Source: Castellaniella sp044508625 (GTDB lineage Bacteria; Pseudomonadota; Gammaproteobacteria; Burkholderiales; Burkholderiaceae_B). From it: a DNA stretch of 64,000 bases. Made by a program: the position numbers and the translations under genes. The DNA lies in assembly GCA_044508625.1 (NCBI GenBank), contig JBIQHJ010000012.1, positions 1 through 64,000 of the forward strand, given 5' to 3'. Below are positions 16,966 to 25,810 of this stretch, piece by piece (positions within the stretch are counted from its first letter, which is position 1; every line of letters starts with the position of its first letter). The notes under the pieces are model-generated. The model worked only from the letters and a program-made list of their open reading frames with translations, was not told where the DNA came from and did no database searches.

Positions 16966-18279
16966 ATGACACCCGACACGATAGGGCTGCTGATCTGCCT
17001 GGGCCTGATGCTTTCTTTCCTGGTCATCGGCATGCCGATCTTCATGGCGCTGCTGCTGGCGGGGATCGGCGGCATGCAGTATTTGATCGGCTTCGATGCC
17101 ATGGCCAACATCGTCGGCAAGCTCACCTTCAACCAGCTCCTGGGCTATCCGCTGCTCGCGGTGCCGATGTTCATCTTCATGGGCAATCTGCTGACGACCC
17201 ACAAGATGGGCGACGAGCTGTTCAACGGCCTGTACAAATGGTTCGGCGCGCTGCCGGGCGGTCTCGCCATTGGATCGACCGTGGTCTGCGCGATCTTCGG
17301 CTTCATGAGCGGCTCGAACACGGCCGCGGCGGCCACGATCGGCTCGGTCGCCATCCCCGCGATGGAGCAGCGCAATTACGCGCGCACGCTGAGCCTGGGA
17401 ACCCTGGCGGTCGCCGGGACGCTGGCCGCGCTGATACCGCCCAGCACCATCATGCTGATCTATGGCGGCGCGGCCTCCAACGTCTCCATCGGCAAGGTCT
17501 TCGTGGGCGGCATCGTGCCCGGCATCCTCCTGACCTTCCTGATGTCGATCTACATCTGGATCTATGCGCGCCTCAATCCCACCCTGGCGCCCGCGGGGGC
17601 CAAGAGCTCGCTGTACGAAAAGATCATCGGCCTCAAAGAGCTCGCGCCGGCGGCCGTCCTGTTCATCGTGATCATCGGCGGCATGTTCGTCGGGCTGTTC
17701 ACCGCCATCGAGGCGAGCGCGGCCAGCGTGTTCGCGACGCTGCTCCTGCTGGTCGCCTACCGGCGCCTCAGCATCCCGCGGGTCATGGAGGCGGCGCGCA
17801 GCACCATCAAGGTCTCGGGGATGATCTACATGATCATCATCGGGGCGTCCGTCCTCAGCCACGTGTTCTTCATCACCGGATTCAGCGATTTCGTCGCCGG
17901 CCTCATCACCGGGATGGAACTGCCGGGCTGGGCGACGATGATCGTGATCCTGCTCATCCTGACGGTGCTGGGCATGTTCCTGGACGTCATCGCCCTGATC
18001 ATGATCGCGGTGCCGATCTTCCTGCCGATCGCCATCCACGCGGGCTACGACGGCGTGTGGTTCGGGGTGATCATGGTGATCGCCTCCGAAATGGCGCTGT
18101 GCACGCCGCCGGTCGGCGTCAACCTGTTCGTCATCCAGGGGATCGCCCCGCGCGGCACCTCGCTGATGACCGTGGCGCGCGGCGCGGCGCCCTTCATCGG
18201 GGTCATCTGGATCCTGCTGCTCATCCTGATTTTCTACCCCGAGGTGGTGACGTGGCTGCCCAGCAAGATGGCGTATTGA
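16966..18279 (+). CDS. dctM: TRAP transporter large permease (DctM)
   Basis: 437 aa polytopic membrane protein. Signatures: GFMSGSNTAAAATIGSVAIP, LAALIPPSTIMLIYG and CTPPVGVNLFVIQGIAP, the usual three DctM blocks. ATG 16966 is preceded by AGAGGAAACGAC. The gene lies 50 bp after dctQ and 57 bp before the enoyl-CoA hydratase, all the same strand, so the transporter and the catabolic enzymes share a transcript. Confidence 0.95.
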   Translation: MTPDTIGLLICLGLMLSFLVIGMPIFMALLLAGIGGMQYLIGFDAMANIVGKLTFNQLLGYPLLAVPMFIFMGNLLTTHKMGDELFNGLYKWFGALPGGLAIGSTVVCAIFGFMSGSNTAAAATIGSVAIPAMEQRNYARTLSLGTLAVAGTLAALIPPSTIMLIYGGAASNVSIGKVFVGGIVPGILLTFLMSIYIWIYARLNPTLAPAGAKSSLYEKIIGLKELAPAAVLFIVIIGGMFVGLFTAIEASAASVFATLLLLVAYRRLSIPRVMEAARSTIKVSGMIYMIIIGASVLSHVFFITGFSDFVAGLITGMELPGWATMIVILLILTVLGMFLDVIALIMIAVPIFLPIAIHAGYDGVWFGVIMVIASEMALCTPPVGVNLFVIQGIAPRGTSLMTVARGAAPFIGVIWILLLILIFYPEVVTWLPSKMAY

Positions 18280-18336
18280 CGGGGCGCGCCCAGGCGCCGG
18301 CCCATGGAATCGTGATTCTCGAAAGGACCTTGCGGC

Positions 18337-19116
18337 ATGCGGTTCGATGACCTCGAGTTCGAGCAGCGGGACGGCATCGCCCGCGTGTGGATCGCCCGGC
18401 CCGAACGCAAGAACGCCCTGGGCGACCAGACGACGCGGCATTTGATCGAGGCCCTGGCGGCCATCGAGGCCGAACCGGCGGCCCGGGTTGTGTTCCTGGC
18501 CGGAAAGGGCGGGGATTTCACGGCGGGCGGGGATTTCAAGGACACCTTCGAGCGCGGCAGCGAGCGCACGGCGCCGCAGTGGGCCGAGCGCATCCGCCAG
18601 GGCCCCAACCGGCTCGCCGAATTGCTGCGGTCCCTGTCCAAGCCCGTCATCGCCGCCGTCGACGGGGTGGCCGTGGGCGGCGGCGCGACGATCGCGCTGG
18701 CATGCGACTTCCGGATCGCCTCGGAATCCGCGCGTTTCGCGTTCCCGTTTTCCAAGATCGGGCTGACGCCCGAGTTCGGATGCTCTTATCTGCTGCCGCG
18801 GGTGGTCGGGCTGGCGGCGTCGATCGAGCTGCTGTTGCTGGGCGATTTCATCGATGCGCGGGAGGCCCATCGGCTGGGGCTCGTGCACAGGGTGGTGGCG
18901 CGAGAGCGCCTCGACGAGGAGGCCGAGGACCTCGCCGCGCGGCTCGCGCGGCGATCGCCGGCGGCGCTGCGGTCGATCAAGCATCTGCTCCATCGCGCCC
19001 TGTCCTCCGACATGGCCTCGGCGCTGGAACGCGAGGCGCTGGCGCTGGGCGATGCCTTCGCCGGCCCCGACCATCGCCGGGCGGTGCAGGAATTCTTATC
19101 GCGCGGGCGCGGCTGA
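18337..19116 (+). CDS. Enoyl-CoA hydratase/isomerase (crotonase family)
   Basis: 259 aa crotonase. The first oxyanion-hole region reads FTAGGDFKD and the second AVGGGATIALACDFRIAS; FSKIGLTPEFGCSYLLPR resembles PaaG/isomerase-like members, where one of the two hydratase glutamates is lacking, so isomerase or ring-acting activity is possible. AAAGGACC precedes the ATG. Follows dctM. A 21-bp direct duplication covers its last codons and stop (19097-19138). Confidence 0.88.
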   Translation: MRFDDLEFEQRDGIARVWIARPERKNALGDQTTRHLIEALAAIEAEPAARVVFLAGKGGDFTAGGDFKDTFERGSERTAPQWAERIRQGPNRLAELLRSLSKPVIAAVDGVAVGGGATIALACDFRIASESARFAFPFSKIGLTPEFGCSYLLPRVVGLAASIELLLLGDFIDAREAHRLGLVHRVVARERLDEEAEDLAARLARRSPAALRSIKHLLHRALSSDMASALEREALALGDAFAGPDHRRAVQEFLSRGRG

Positions 19117-19138
19117 CTATCGCGCAGGCGCGGCTGAC
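19097..19138 (+). repeat. 21-bp tandem duplication across the enoyl-CoA hydratase stop codon
   Basis: Two adjacent 21-bp copies (19097-19117 and 19118-19138), each ending GCGCGGCTGAC, differ at one base. The first copy includes the gene's last codons and its TGA; the second repeats both, non-coding. Confidence 0.9.
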
Positions 19139-19150
19139 CTTTGCCGCCGG

Positions 19151-19185
19151 GCCGCCCCGAGGCAAGGCGCCCCTTTCGGGGCGGC
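19151..19185 (+). other. Intercistronic hairpin with alternative fold
   Basis: GCCGCCCCGA (19151-19160) pairs perfectly with TCGGGGCGGC (19176-19185) around a 15-base loop. An alternative hairpin, CGCCCC (19169-19174) with GGGGCG (19178-19183), uses the same right arm, so the two exclude each other. Located between the hydratase and acyl-CoA dehydrogenase genes. Confidence 0.65.
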
Positions 19186-19230
19186 AAGCCGAAGGCGCAG
19201 CGCAGGGGGCACTTTTCGAGGGATGGATTC

Positions 19231-20376
19231 ATGGATTTCAGCTTCACGACGGAACAGGATTTGCTCAGGGATTCGGTGCGCCGGTTCATGAAGGCCGAAT
19301 GCACGCGGGACTACATCAGGCAATGCAGCGACAACGACCGCTTCCCGGAGGAGCTCTACCGGAAAATGGCCGCGCAGGGCTGGATGGCCATCCCCTTTCC
19401 CGAGGAATACGGGGGCCTGGGCCTGGGGCCGATGGAGCTCGCCATCTTTCTCGAGGAGGCCGGCTACGGCTGGTACGGCGCGGGCAGCTCCTATTTCACG
19501 AGCGTGGTCCTGGGCGGCTACAACATCCTGCTCTCGGGGACCGAGGAGCAAAAGAAAAAATACATCCCCGGGATCGCGGCCGGGGAGATCAAGTTCGCCT
19601 TCGGACTCAGCGAGCCGAACGTGGGGTCCGACGCGGCGTCGGTCGAGCTCTTTGCCGAGGACAAGGGCGATCATTTCGTCCTGAACGGCCAGAAGATGTT
19701 CACGACCAACGCCCACGTGGCCGATGTCATCGTGACGGTCACCCGCACGATCCGCAAGCCCGAGAAAAAGCATCACGGGATCACGCTCTTTCTCGTGGAC
19801 GCCCGCAGCCCGGGCATCGAGATCCGCCCGCTCAAGCAGCTCGGCCGCACCGCGACCCATACCAACGAGGTGTTCTTTCGCGACGTCGTGGTGCCGCGCG
19901 AGCAGATGATGGGCACCTTGCACGGCGGCTGGAACGACCTGACCCGCGGCCTGGGGGTGGAGCGCCTGAGCGTGGCGATGATGTACGCGGGCACCTCCCA
20001 GGCCATCATCGACTACGTCATGCAGTACGCCAAGGAGCGCCGGCAGTTCGGCCAGCCGATCTCCAAGTTCCAGGCGGTGCAGCACAAGCTCGCGGACATG
20101 CAGATGCAGGCCCACATCGCGCGGCTGATGGGCTACCACGTGGCCTGGCACCTGGCCGAGGACAAGCCCTGCTTCAAGGAAATGTCCATGGCCAAGCTCT
20201 GGGCGTCCGAGTCGCTGTTCGACATCGCCAACAACGGCGTGCAGATCATGGGCGGCTATGGCGTGCTCAAGGACTACGACATGGAAATGTTCTTCCGCGA
20301 TTCCCGGATCGGCATGATCGGCGCCGGCGCCTCCGAGATCCAGAAGACGATCATCGCCAAGCAGATGGGGCTGTGA
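19231..20376 (+). CDS. Acyl-CoA dehydrogenase
   Basis: 381 aa flavoenzyme. FAD/substrate motifs: AFGLSEPNVGSDAAS near 125, KMFTTNAHVAD, RRQFGQPISKFQAVQHKLADM, MGGYGVLKDY. The usual catalytic Glu position (IYEGT) reads IGAGASEIQ; as in isovaleryl-CoA dehydrogenase, the base is more likely Glu244 in GLGVERL. That hints at a branched or bulky acyl-CoA. ATG 19231 begins the standard MDFSFTTEQDLL; an in-frame upstream extension lacks protein character. Its TGA overlaps the MBL gene start. Confidence 0.88.
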   Translation: MDFSFTTEQDLLRDSVRRFMKAECTRDYIRQCSDNDRFPEELYRKMAAQGWMAIPFPEEYGGLGLGPMELAIFLEEAGYGWYGAGSSYFTSVVLGGYNILLSGTEEQKKKYIPGIAAGEIKFAFGLSEPNVGSDAASVELFAEDKGDHFVLNGQKMFTTNAHVADVIVTVTRTIRKPEKKHHGITLFLVDARSPGIEIRPLKQLGRTATHTNEVFFRDVVVPREQMMGTLHGGWNDLTRGLGVERLSVAMMYAGTSQAIIDYVMQYAKERRQFGQPISKFQAVQHKLADMQMQAHIARLMGYHVAWHLAEDKPCFKEMSMAKLWASESLFDIANNGVQIMGGYGVLKDYDMEMFFRDSRIGMIGAGASEIQKTIIAKQMGL

Positions 20377-21491
20377 TGGACGTGGGGCAGCCGCAGGCGG
20401 GGAAGGACCGCGGTTTCATTCCCGCGGAGTTCTGGCCGTGGCCGCGCGAGGCCGGCGACACGCGGGACAGCCCGCAGGAAATTGCGGTCGGCGTCCCGGT
20501 CGAGATGGCCGAGGACGTCTTCCTGCTGCGCCTGCCCCTGCCGTTCGCCCTGAACCACATCAATGTCTACCTGATCCGCGAGGACGGGGGCTGGGCGCTG
20601 GTCGATTGCGGCGTCGATACGCCGCGCGCCCGCGGGATCTGGGAGGGGCTCCAGTCGTGGGTGTCCTCCCTCACGCGGATCATCGTGACGCATCACCACC
20701 CCGACCACATCGGACTCGCGGGCTGGCTGGCCGAGCGGTTTGGCGTCGGGGTCTGGATGACCGCCGGCGAGTACGCCGTGGCGGGCCGCTATTCGGATCC
20801 GGGCCGCGACATCGTCGCCGAGCGCTTTCCCCTGTGGCTCGAGCACGGCCTCTCGAAGGAAAGGTCGCGCGCGCTGCTCGAGCACATGCCGCGCTATGAC
20901 GAGCAGGTCACGAGGCTGCCCGCGGACGGGGTCGGCTTCATCGACCCGGAGGAGGCGCTGCGCATCGGGCGGCGGCGCTGGCTGCCGATCATCGGCCGCG
21001 GCCATGCGCCTGAGCACCTGAGCCTGCTGGACGAGTCCGGCGAGCTGCTGGTCGGCGGCGACCAGGTCCTGCCGACGATCACCCCCAACATCGCCGTCTG
21101 GCCCGGCGGGGACCAGAATCCCCTGGAATCCTATTTCCAGTCCCTGGGGCGGTTCCTCGCGATGCCGGCGGAAACGCTGCTGCTGCCCTCGCACCAGCAG
21201 CCCCTGTACGGCGTAGCCGCCCGCGCCGGGCAGATCCTCGCGCATCACGACGAGCGCCTGCGCGCCCTCTGGCAGGCGTGCGCGGACTGGCGCAATGCCT
21301 GCGAGCTGCTGCCGGCCCTGTTCGGGCGCCCGCTGCGCGATGCCGAAATGGGTTTCGGGCTGGGCGAGGCCATCGCGCATCTGAATTATCTCGAGTGCCG
21401 GGGCCATCTGGAATCGGCCCTGGACGGGACCGGCGTGCGCGTCTTCCGGCGTTGCGCGGATTCTTCGATCGATCAAGGAAGCATGTCATGA
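20376..21491 (+). CDS. MBL-fold metallo-hydrolase
   Basis: 371 aa. THHHPDHIGLAGW is the full HxHxDH metal site of the metallo-beta-lactamase fold, with GHAPEHL and GGDQVLP supplying the later His and Asp, and an LLLPSHQQP C-terminal His. In catabolic operons such proteins often act as acyl-CoA thioesterases or lactonases. Starts within the stop of the acyl-CoA dehydrogenase (TGATG) and overlaps the ligase gene by 4 bp, so it is tightly coupled to both. Confidence 0.85.
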   Translation: MDVGQPQAGKDRGFIPAEFWPWPREAGDTRDSPQEIAVGVPVEMAEDVFLLRLPLPFALNHINVYLIREDGGWALVDCGVDTPRARGIWEGLQSWVSSLTRIIVTHHHPDHIGLAGWLAERFGVGVWMTAGEYAVAGRYSDPGRDIVAERFPLWLEHGLSKERSRALLEHMPRYDEQVTRLPADGVGFIDPEEALRIGRRRWLPIIGRGHAPEHLSLLDESGELLVGGDQVLPTITPNIAVWPGGDQNPLESYFQSLGRFLAMPAETLLLPSHQQPLYGVAARAGQILAHHDERLRALWQACADWRNACELLPALFGRPLRDAEMGFGLGEAIAHLNYLECRGHLESALDGTGVRVFRRCADSSIDQGSMS

Positions 21492-23638
21492 GCTCTGCCG
21501 GCTTTCCGCGGCGCGAGGCTGCGGGTATCCACGGGATTGATGCCCTTTTCAATCCGTCTTCGATTGCGTTTCTCGGCGCGTCGGATCGTCCCAATACGCC
21601 GGCCTCGCGCGGCCTGCGCAATTGCCTGAGGCTGGGATTCAAGGGCGCCCTGTACCCGGTCAATCCCAAGTACGAGACGCTGTTCGGCGTCCGCTGCCAT
21701 GGCGCGCTGGAGGACCTGCCCGAGGTGCCCGACCTGGTGATGATCGGCCTGGGCGCCGAAAAGACGCTCGATGCCGTGGCGGCCTGCGAGACGATGGGCG
21801 TCAGGACGGTCGTCATCTGCAGCGCCGGCTGGGAAGAACAGGGGGAGGAGGGCCGCGCCCGGGCGCGCGAACTGCAGACGATCATCCAGCGGGGCCGCCT
21901 GCGGGTGCTGGGGCCCAATTGCCTGGGCGCGGGCAATCCCGCGATCGGCATGTCCCTGGGCTACAACAGCTCGTTCGAATCCCTGCGGCACGAGCGGCGC
22001 GGGCGGATTGGGCTGGTGACGCAGAGCGGCGCCATGCTGGGCGGGCTCTTGCTGAACGCGGAGGATGCGGGCGCGGATGTCGCGCTCTATGCGCACATCG
22101 GCAACGGCATGGACATCGGCATGGAGGAACTCGCCGGCCACATGCTCGACGAGCCCGGCATCGGCGCGATCGCCCTCATGATCGAGGGCCTCAGGGACCC
22201 GGCCCGCTTCGTGGACGTTGCCCGGCGGGCGCAGGCGATGGGCAAGCCGATCGTGGCCTTCAAGGCGGGGCGCTCCGAGCGCGGCCGCGAGGCGGTCCTG
22301 TCCCACACCGGCGCGCTGGCGGGTTCGGACGAGGTGTTCTCCGCGATCTGCGAGGAGACCTCGGTCATCCGCGTCGACGAGTCCGAGGATCTGCTCACCT
22401 GCGCCGCCATGCTGGCCCGCTGGAAGGACAAGCGGGCCGTGGGCGGCAAGGGCCTGCTGGTGTTCACGCTGTCGGGAGGCGCGGCCTCCATCATCGCCGA
22501 CGAATGCGCGGCCTCGGACCTGCCGCTGGCCGCGCTCTCGCCGGAAACGCGCGCCAGGCTCGAGGCGCTGCTGCCGTCCTACGTGAAAGCCGGCAATCCT
22601 TTCGACATCGGCGGGGCGGTGTTCAGCGATCCCGAGCTGCCGCGCGAGGCGATGGCGATCGCGCTGGCCGACGAGAACGTCGATTCGATCCTGTGGGTGG
22701 GCGTGGGCGCCCCGCGCGACGAGCGCTCCAGGCTCTGGCTGGAGCAGGCGCTGGACGTCCTGTCGGAAAGCGACAAGGCGGGGATGCTCGTGCCGGTCTC
22801 GGGCTATCCGCAAGAGCCGGGATTCGAGCGCGCCCGGAGCATGGGGGTGCCGGTGGCGCGCAGCATCCGCTCGGGGGTCGCCCTGCTGGCGCGCGCGCGC
22901 AAGGCCGGCGAGGCGCCCCTCCCGCGGGGCGCGCTGGACGGCGCCGAACTGCCGGCACTGCCCGTGGGCGCCGGGCTCGTCGACGAGGTCGAGTCCAAGC
23001 GGATATTGGGCCAGCTTGGCATCCGGGTGCCCGAGTCCAGGGTCCTGCGCTCCATCGACGAGCTGGCCGAGCAGGCCGATGCCCTGGCCTATCCGGTGGT
23101 GCTCAAGGGGCTGGTGGACGGGGTCATGCACAAGAGCGAGCTCGGCCTGGTCGCCCTGGGTCTCGGCTCACCCGACGCCGTCGTGGCGGCCGCCTGGGCC
23201 ATGCGCGAGCGCAATCCGGAGGCTCGATTCACCGGTTTCCTGCTCGAGCGGATGGCGCCCAAGGGGCTCGAGGTCGTGATCGGGGTCAAGCGCGACGAAT
23301 CCTTCGGCCCGATCCTCATGTTCGGCCTGGGCGGGATATTCGTCGAGATCTTCAAGGACGTGGCCTTCGGCGCCTGTCCGATGAGCCCGCAGCGGGCGCG
23401 CGCCCTGATCGACAAGACCCGGGCGGCGGTCCGCCTGCGGGGGTTTCGCGGCGAGCCCGTGGCCGACGAGGACGCGCTGGTGGACGCGATGGTGCGCGTG
23501 TCCCGCTACGCCGCCGCGCATGCCTCCCGGATCCGGGAAATGGACATCAACCCCCTCCTGGTCCTGCCCAGGGGGGAAGGCGTCATCGCCCTCGATGCGA
23601 TGATCGTTCGGGACGGCGCGGCCTCCGCGGAGGATTGA
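21488..23638 (+). CDS. ADP-forming acyl-CoA synthetase (acetyl-CoA ligase family)
   Basis: 716 aa single-chain ADP-forming ligase. Order: CoA-binding Rossmann domain (residues 15-145), succinyl-CoA-ligase-like domains with the phosphohistidine loop VLSHTGALAG, then a C-terminal ATP-grasp domain (from about 495: KRILGQLGIRVPES, YPVVLKG, HKSELG). It would form an acyl-CoA from the free acid with ATP, reversibly. ATG 21488 overlaps the MBL stop by 4 bp and has AAGGAAG upstream. It is the only acid-activating enzyme visible in this operon. Confidence 0.88.
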   Translation: MSSAGFPRREAAGIHGIDALFNPSSIAFLGASDRPNTPASRGLRNCLRLGFKGALYPVNPKYETLFGVRCHGALEDLPEVPDLVMIGLGAEKTLDAVAACETMGVRTVVICSAGWEEQGEEGRARARELQTIIQRGRLRVLGPNCLGAGNPAIGMSLGYNSSFESLRHERRGRIGLVTQSGAMLGGLLLNAEDAGADVALYAHIGNGMDIGMEELAGHMLDEPGIGAIALMIEGLRDPARFVDVARRAQAMGKPIVAFKAGRSERGREAVLSHTGALAGSDEVFSAICEETSVIRVDESEDLLTCAAMLARWKDKRAVGGKGLLVFTLSGGAASIIADECAASDLPLAALSPETRARLEALLPSYVKAGNPFDIGGAVFSDPELPREAMAIALADENVDSILWVGVGAPRDERSRLWLEQALDVLSESDKAGMLVPVSGYPQEPGFERARSMGVPVARSIRSGVALLARARKAGEAPLPRGALDGAELPALPVGAGLVDEVESKRILGQLGIRVPESRVLRSIDELAEQADALAYPVVLKGLVDGVMHKSELGLVALGLGSPDAVVAAAWAMRERNPEARFTGFLLERMAPKGLEVVIGVKRDESFGPILMFGLGGIFVEIFKDVAFGACPMSPQRARALIDKTRAAVRLRGFRGEPVADEDALVDAMVRVSRYAAAHASRIREMDINPLLVLPRGEGVIALDAMIVRDGAASAED

Positions 23639-23700
23639 CGGCGCCGTGTTTCATTCCGGGGGCCGGGAGCGGCTCCTGAACCAATTCCAGGATGGATATC

Positions 23701-25170
23701 ATGAAAGGCATGACTGATCTGGGCGCATACATGGATTTCGCCCGCGAGACCGGAGACCTGCTCGAGATCGACCGCGAGGTGGACACCTATCTCGAGGCGG
23801 CGTCGATCATCCGCGCGACGGACGGCGGGCCGGCCGTCCTGTTCAACAAGGTCAAAGGCCATCCGGGCCGGACCATCGTCGCCAACGTCTTTGGAAACCG
23901 GAGGCGCACCGCGCGGATGTTCGGCGTCGAGCCGGATTATCTGCCGCGCTTCCTGGCGGATGCGGCCCTCCGCCCGATTCCCTCTTTCGAGTCCGCCACG
24001 GCGCGCAGCCAGGAAAACGTGCTGACGGACGTGGACATATTCAAGGCGATCCCGGTCGGCCAGCAGACGCGCGATGACGCGGGCTACGTCATCACCGGCG
24101 GCATCGCCCTGGCGCGCGACCCCGAGACCGGGGCGTTCAACGGCTCGTACCACCGGATGCGCGTGCTCTCGGCCAACACCACCTGCCTGACGATCCAGGC
24201 CGGGCGCCACCTGCTGGAGATCGCGAGGAAGTACAAGCAGAAAGGCCTCGCGCAGGTGCCCATCACGGTGAACATCGGCGCGAGCCCCGCGGTGCTGCTG
24301 GCCTGCTCGGGCAGCACGCAGCAGACGCTGACGCCGATGGGCTATGACGAGCTCGCCTTCGCCGGCGCCCTCCAGGGCGAGGCGGTCGGGGTGGCGCCGA
24401 GCAAGACCCAGGAGGGCGCCTGGTCCATCGCCGACGCCGAGCTCGTGCTCGAGGGCTACATCGACACCAGCCAGCTCGTCTCGGAGGAGGACTCGGGCCA
24501 GGACGGCGTCAAGGGCATGATGCCGGAGGCCGGGGGCTACATGGGCCGCGCCTGGAAGGTCTGGACGTTCACGGTGACGGCCATCACGCATCGCAACGAT
24601 TACCACTACTGGTTTCCGCTCGCGATCAACGCCGAGACGACCGACTTGATGGGCCTGCCCGCCGAGGCCTCGGTCTACGACGCATGCCGGCGCATCAGCC
24701 CGCGTGTCTTCGATACCTGCCAGGTTTTGCAGGGGATGCGCGGCTGCCTCGGCGTGGTCATACGGATCAATCGCAAGAGCTATCGGGACGAGGGCCTGCA
24801 GAATAACCTGGCTTTCGGCGCATTATCCGCGCATTCCGACCTGGGCTGGGTGGTGGCGGTCGACAGGGACATCGATATTGGAAATGCCGATGACGTCCTG
24901 TGGGCGATGATCTCGCGCGGCAGCCTGGCCGACCGGATGATGATATCGCCCTATGCCAAGGTCAGCGGCATGCTCGCCGAGGGCAGCGCGGCGGGGCTGG
25001 GGCACAAGATATATATCGACGCCACCGCGCCATTCAGCGATCGCGACCGGTATGTCCGCGGTGTTTTCGAATCGGTCGATCTGAATGAATGGATTTCCGG
25101 GGAGGACGCCGAGCGCGTCCGCGGGCAACAAAGTGATTATATCAAGTCGTTGCTTTCGAGAGGCTTCTGA
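23701..25170 (+). CDS. UbiD-family prenyl-FMN-dependent decarboxylase
   Basis: 489 aa. UbiD features: YHRMRVLSANT with the conserved Arg, PITVNIGASPAVLLA, EAVGVAPSKT, ADAELVLEGYID and PEAGGYMGRAW. These enzymes reversibly (de)carboxylate aromatic or alpha,beta-unsaturated acids using prenylated FMN made by UbiX, whose gene lies two genes downstream. ATG 23701 has AGGA eight bases upstream; the ATG at 23692 does not. It is not likely to be the ubiquinone-pathway UbiD, since the operon is catabolic. Phthaloyl-CoA decarboxylase and other aromatic-acid decarboxylases are related options. Confidence 0.88.
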   Translation: MKGMTDLGAYMDFARETGDLLEIDREVDTYLEAASIIRATDGGPAVLFNKVKGHPGRTIVANVFGNRRRTARMFGVEPDYLPRFLADAALRPIPSFESATARSQENVLTDVDIFKAIPVGQQTRDDAGYVITGGIALARDPETGAFNGSYHRMRVLSANTTCLTIQAGRHLLEIARKYKQKGLAQVPITVNIGASPAVLLACSGSTQQTLTPMGYDELAFAGALQGEAVGVAPSKTQEGAWSIADAELVLEGYIDTSQLVSEEDSGQDGVKGMMPEAGGYMGRAWKVWTFTVTAITHRNDYHYWFPLAINAETTDLMGLPAEASVYDACRRISPRVFDTCQVLQGMRGCLGVVIRINRKSYRDEGLQNNLAFGALSAHSDLGWVVAVDRDIDIGNADDVLWAMISRGSLADRMMISPYAKVSGMLAEGSAAGLGHKIYIDATAPFSDRDRYVRGVFESVDLNEWISGEDAERVRGQQSDYIKSLLSRGF

Positions 25171-25212
25171 TCTATAGTTTTTTGATCTGTCCATTTTGTC
25201 AAGGAGACCATA

Positions 25213-25722
25213 ATGGAAAAGGATACCGAGGTGAAATCGCCCGATGATGCGCCGATGGATGCGGCGGGCGGCGCATCGGCCGAGGCGGCGCGCGATCCCG
25301 CCGGGGCGCCCGCAAGGAAACCATTCCCCTGGGACAAGTTCCAGAAAAACATGGGCTATACCGACGAGCAGATGGCCGAGTTCAAGGCGGATCCGCATCG
25401 CCGCAAGGCCGCCGAGGTACTGGGCGAGGCCAATCGCCGCACGGTGGTGGCGCGCGTCGTGGCCAGCCATGGCTGTGCCGCGGGCTATCAGATCGGCGAC
25501 ACGATAGAGGTCAGCGCCGCCGGGCTGATCAAGGGCGGTTCGCGCCCGCACAACTGCATATACGCGGTCGCGCCCATGACCCTGCACGCGGTGATGGCCC
25601 ACGACAGGATCGCCGACGGACGCGACCCCGGCGAGATGTGGTGGAATGCCTTCAGTTGCCAGGACAGCGGGTTCTGTGCGGGCGGCTGGGGGCAGGTGTC
25701 GTTCAAGATCGAGGTCGTCTGA
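25213..25722 (+). CDS. TIGR04076-like small cysteine protein
   Basis: 169 aa. The first 40 residues look disordered. Then VVARVVASHGCAAGYQIGDTIEVSA and the closing VSFKIEVV fit the TIGR04076 family of unknown function. Four cysteines (88, 115, 149, 155) could bind a metal. It lies between the UbiD and UbiX genes, 42 and 88 bp away on the same strand, which suggests an accessory subunit or partner of the decarboxylase. AAGGAGACCATA before the ATG is a strong ribosome site. Confidence 0.6.
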   Translation: MEKDTEVKSPDDAPMDAAGGASAEAARDPAGAPARKPFPWDKFQKNMGYTDEQMAEFKADPHRRKAAEVLGEANRRTVVARVVASHGCAAGYQIGDTIEVSAAGLIKGGSRPHNCIYAVAPMTLHAVMAHDRIADGRDPGEMWWNAFSCQDSGFCAGGWGQVSFKIEVV

Positions 25723-25810
25723 GGAATATGCCCGCGATTTTGGCGGCGAATATCCGCTCTGCGGAACCGATTATCCAGTTTTGATTTATTTATTGACGGG
25801 AATCCATCCA

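Noticed and set aside
16798..19074. A 758-codon open frame on the minus strand
   Set aside because: It lies opposite dctQ, dctM and the hydratase, which have full family signatures; its Arg/Asp/His-rich product is an artefact of GC-rich codon use.
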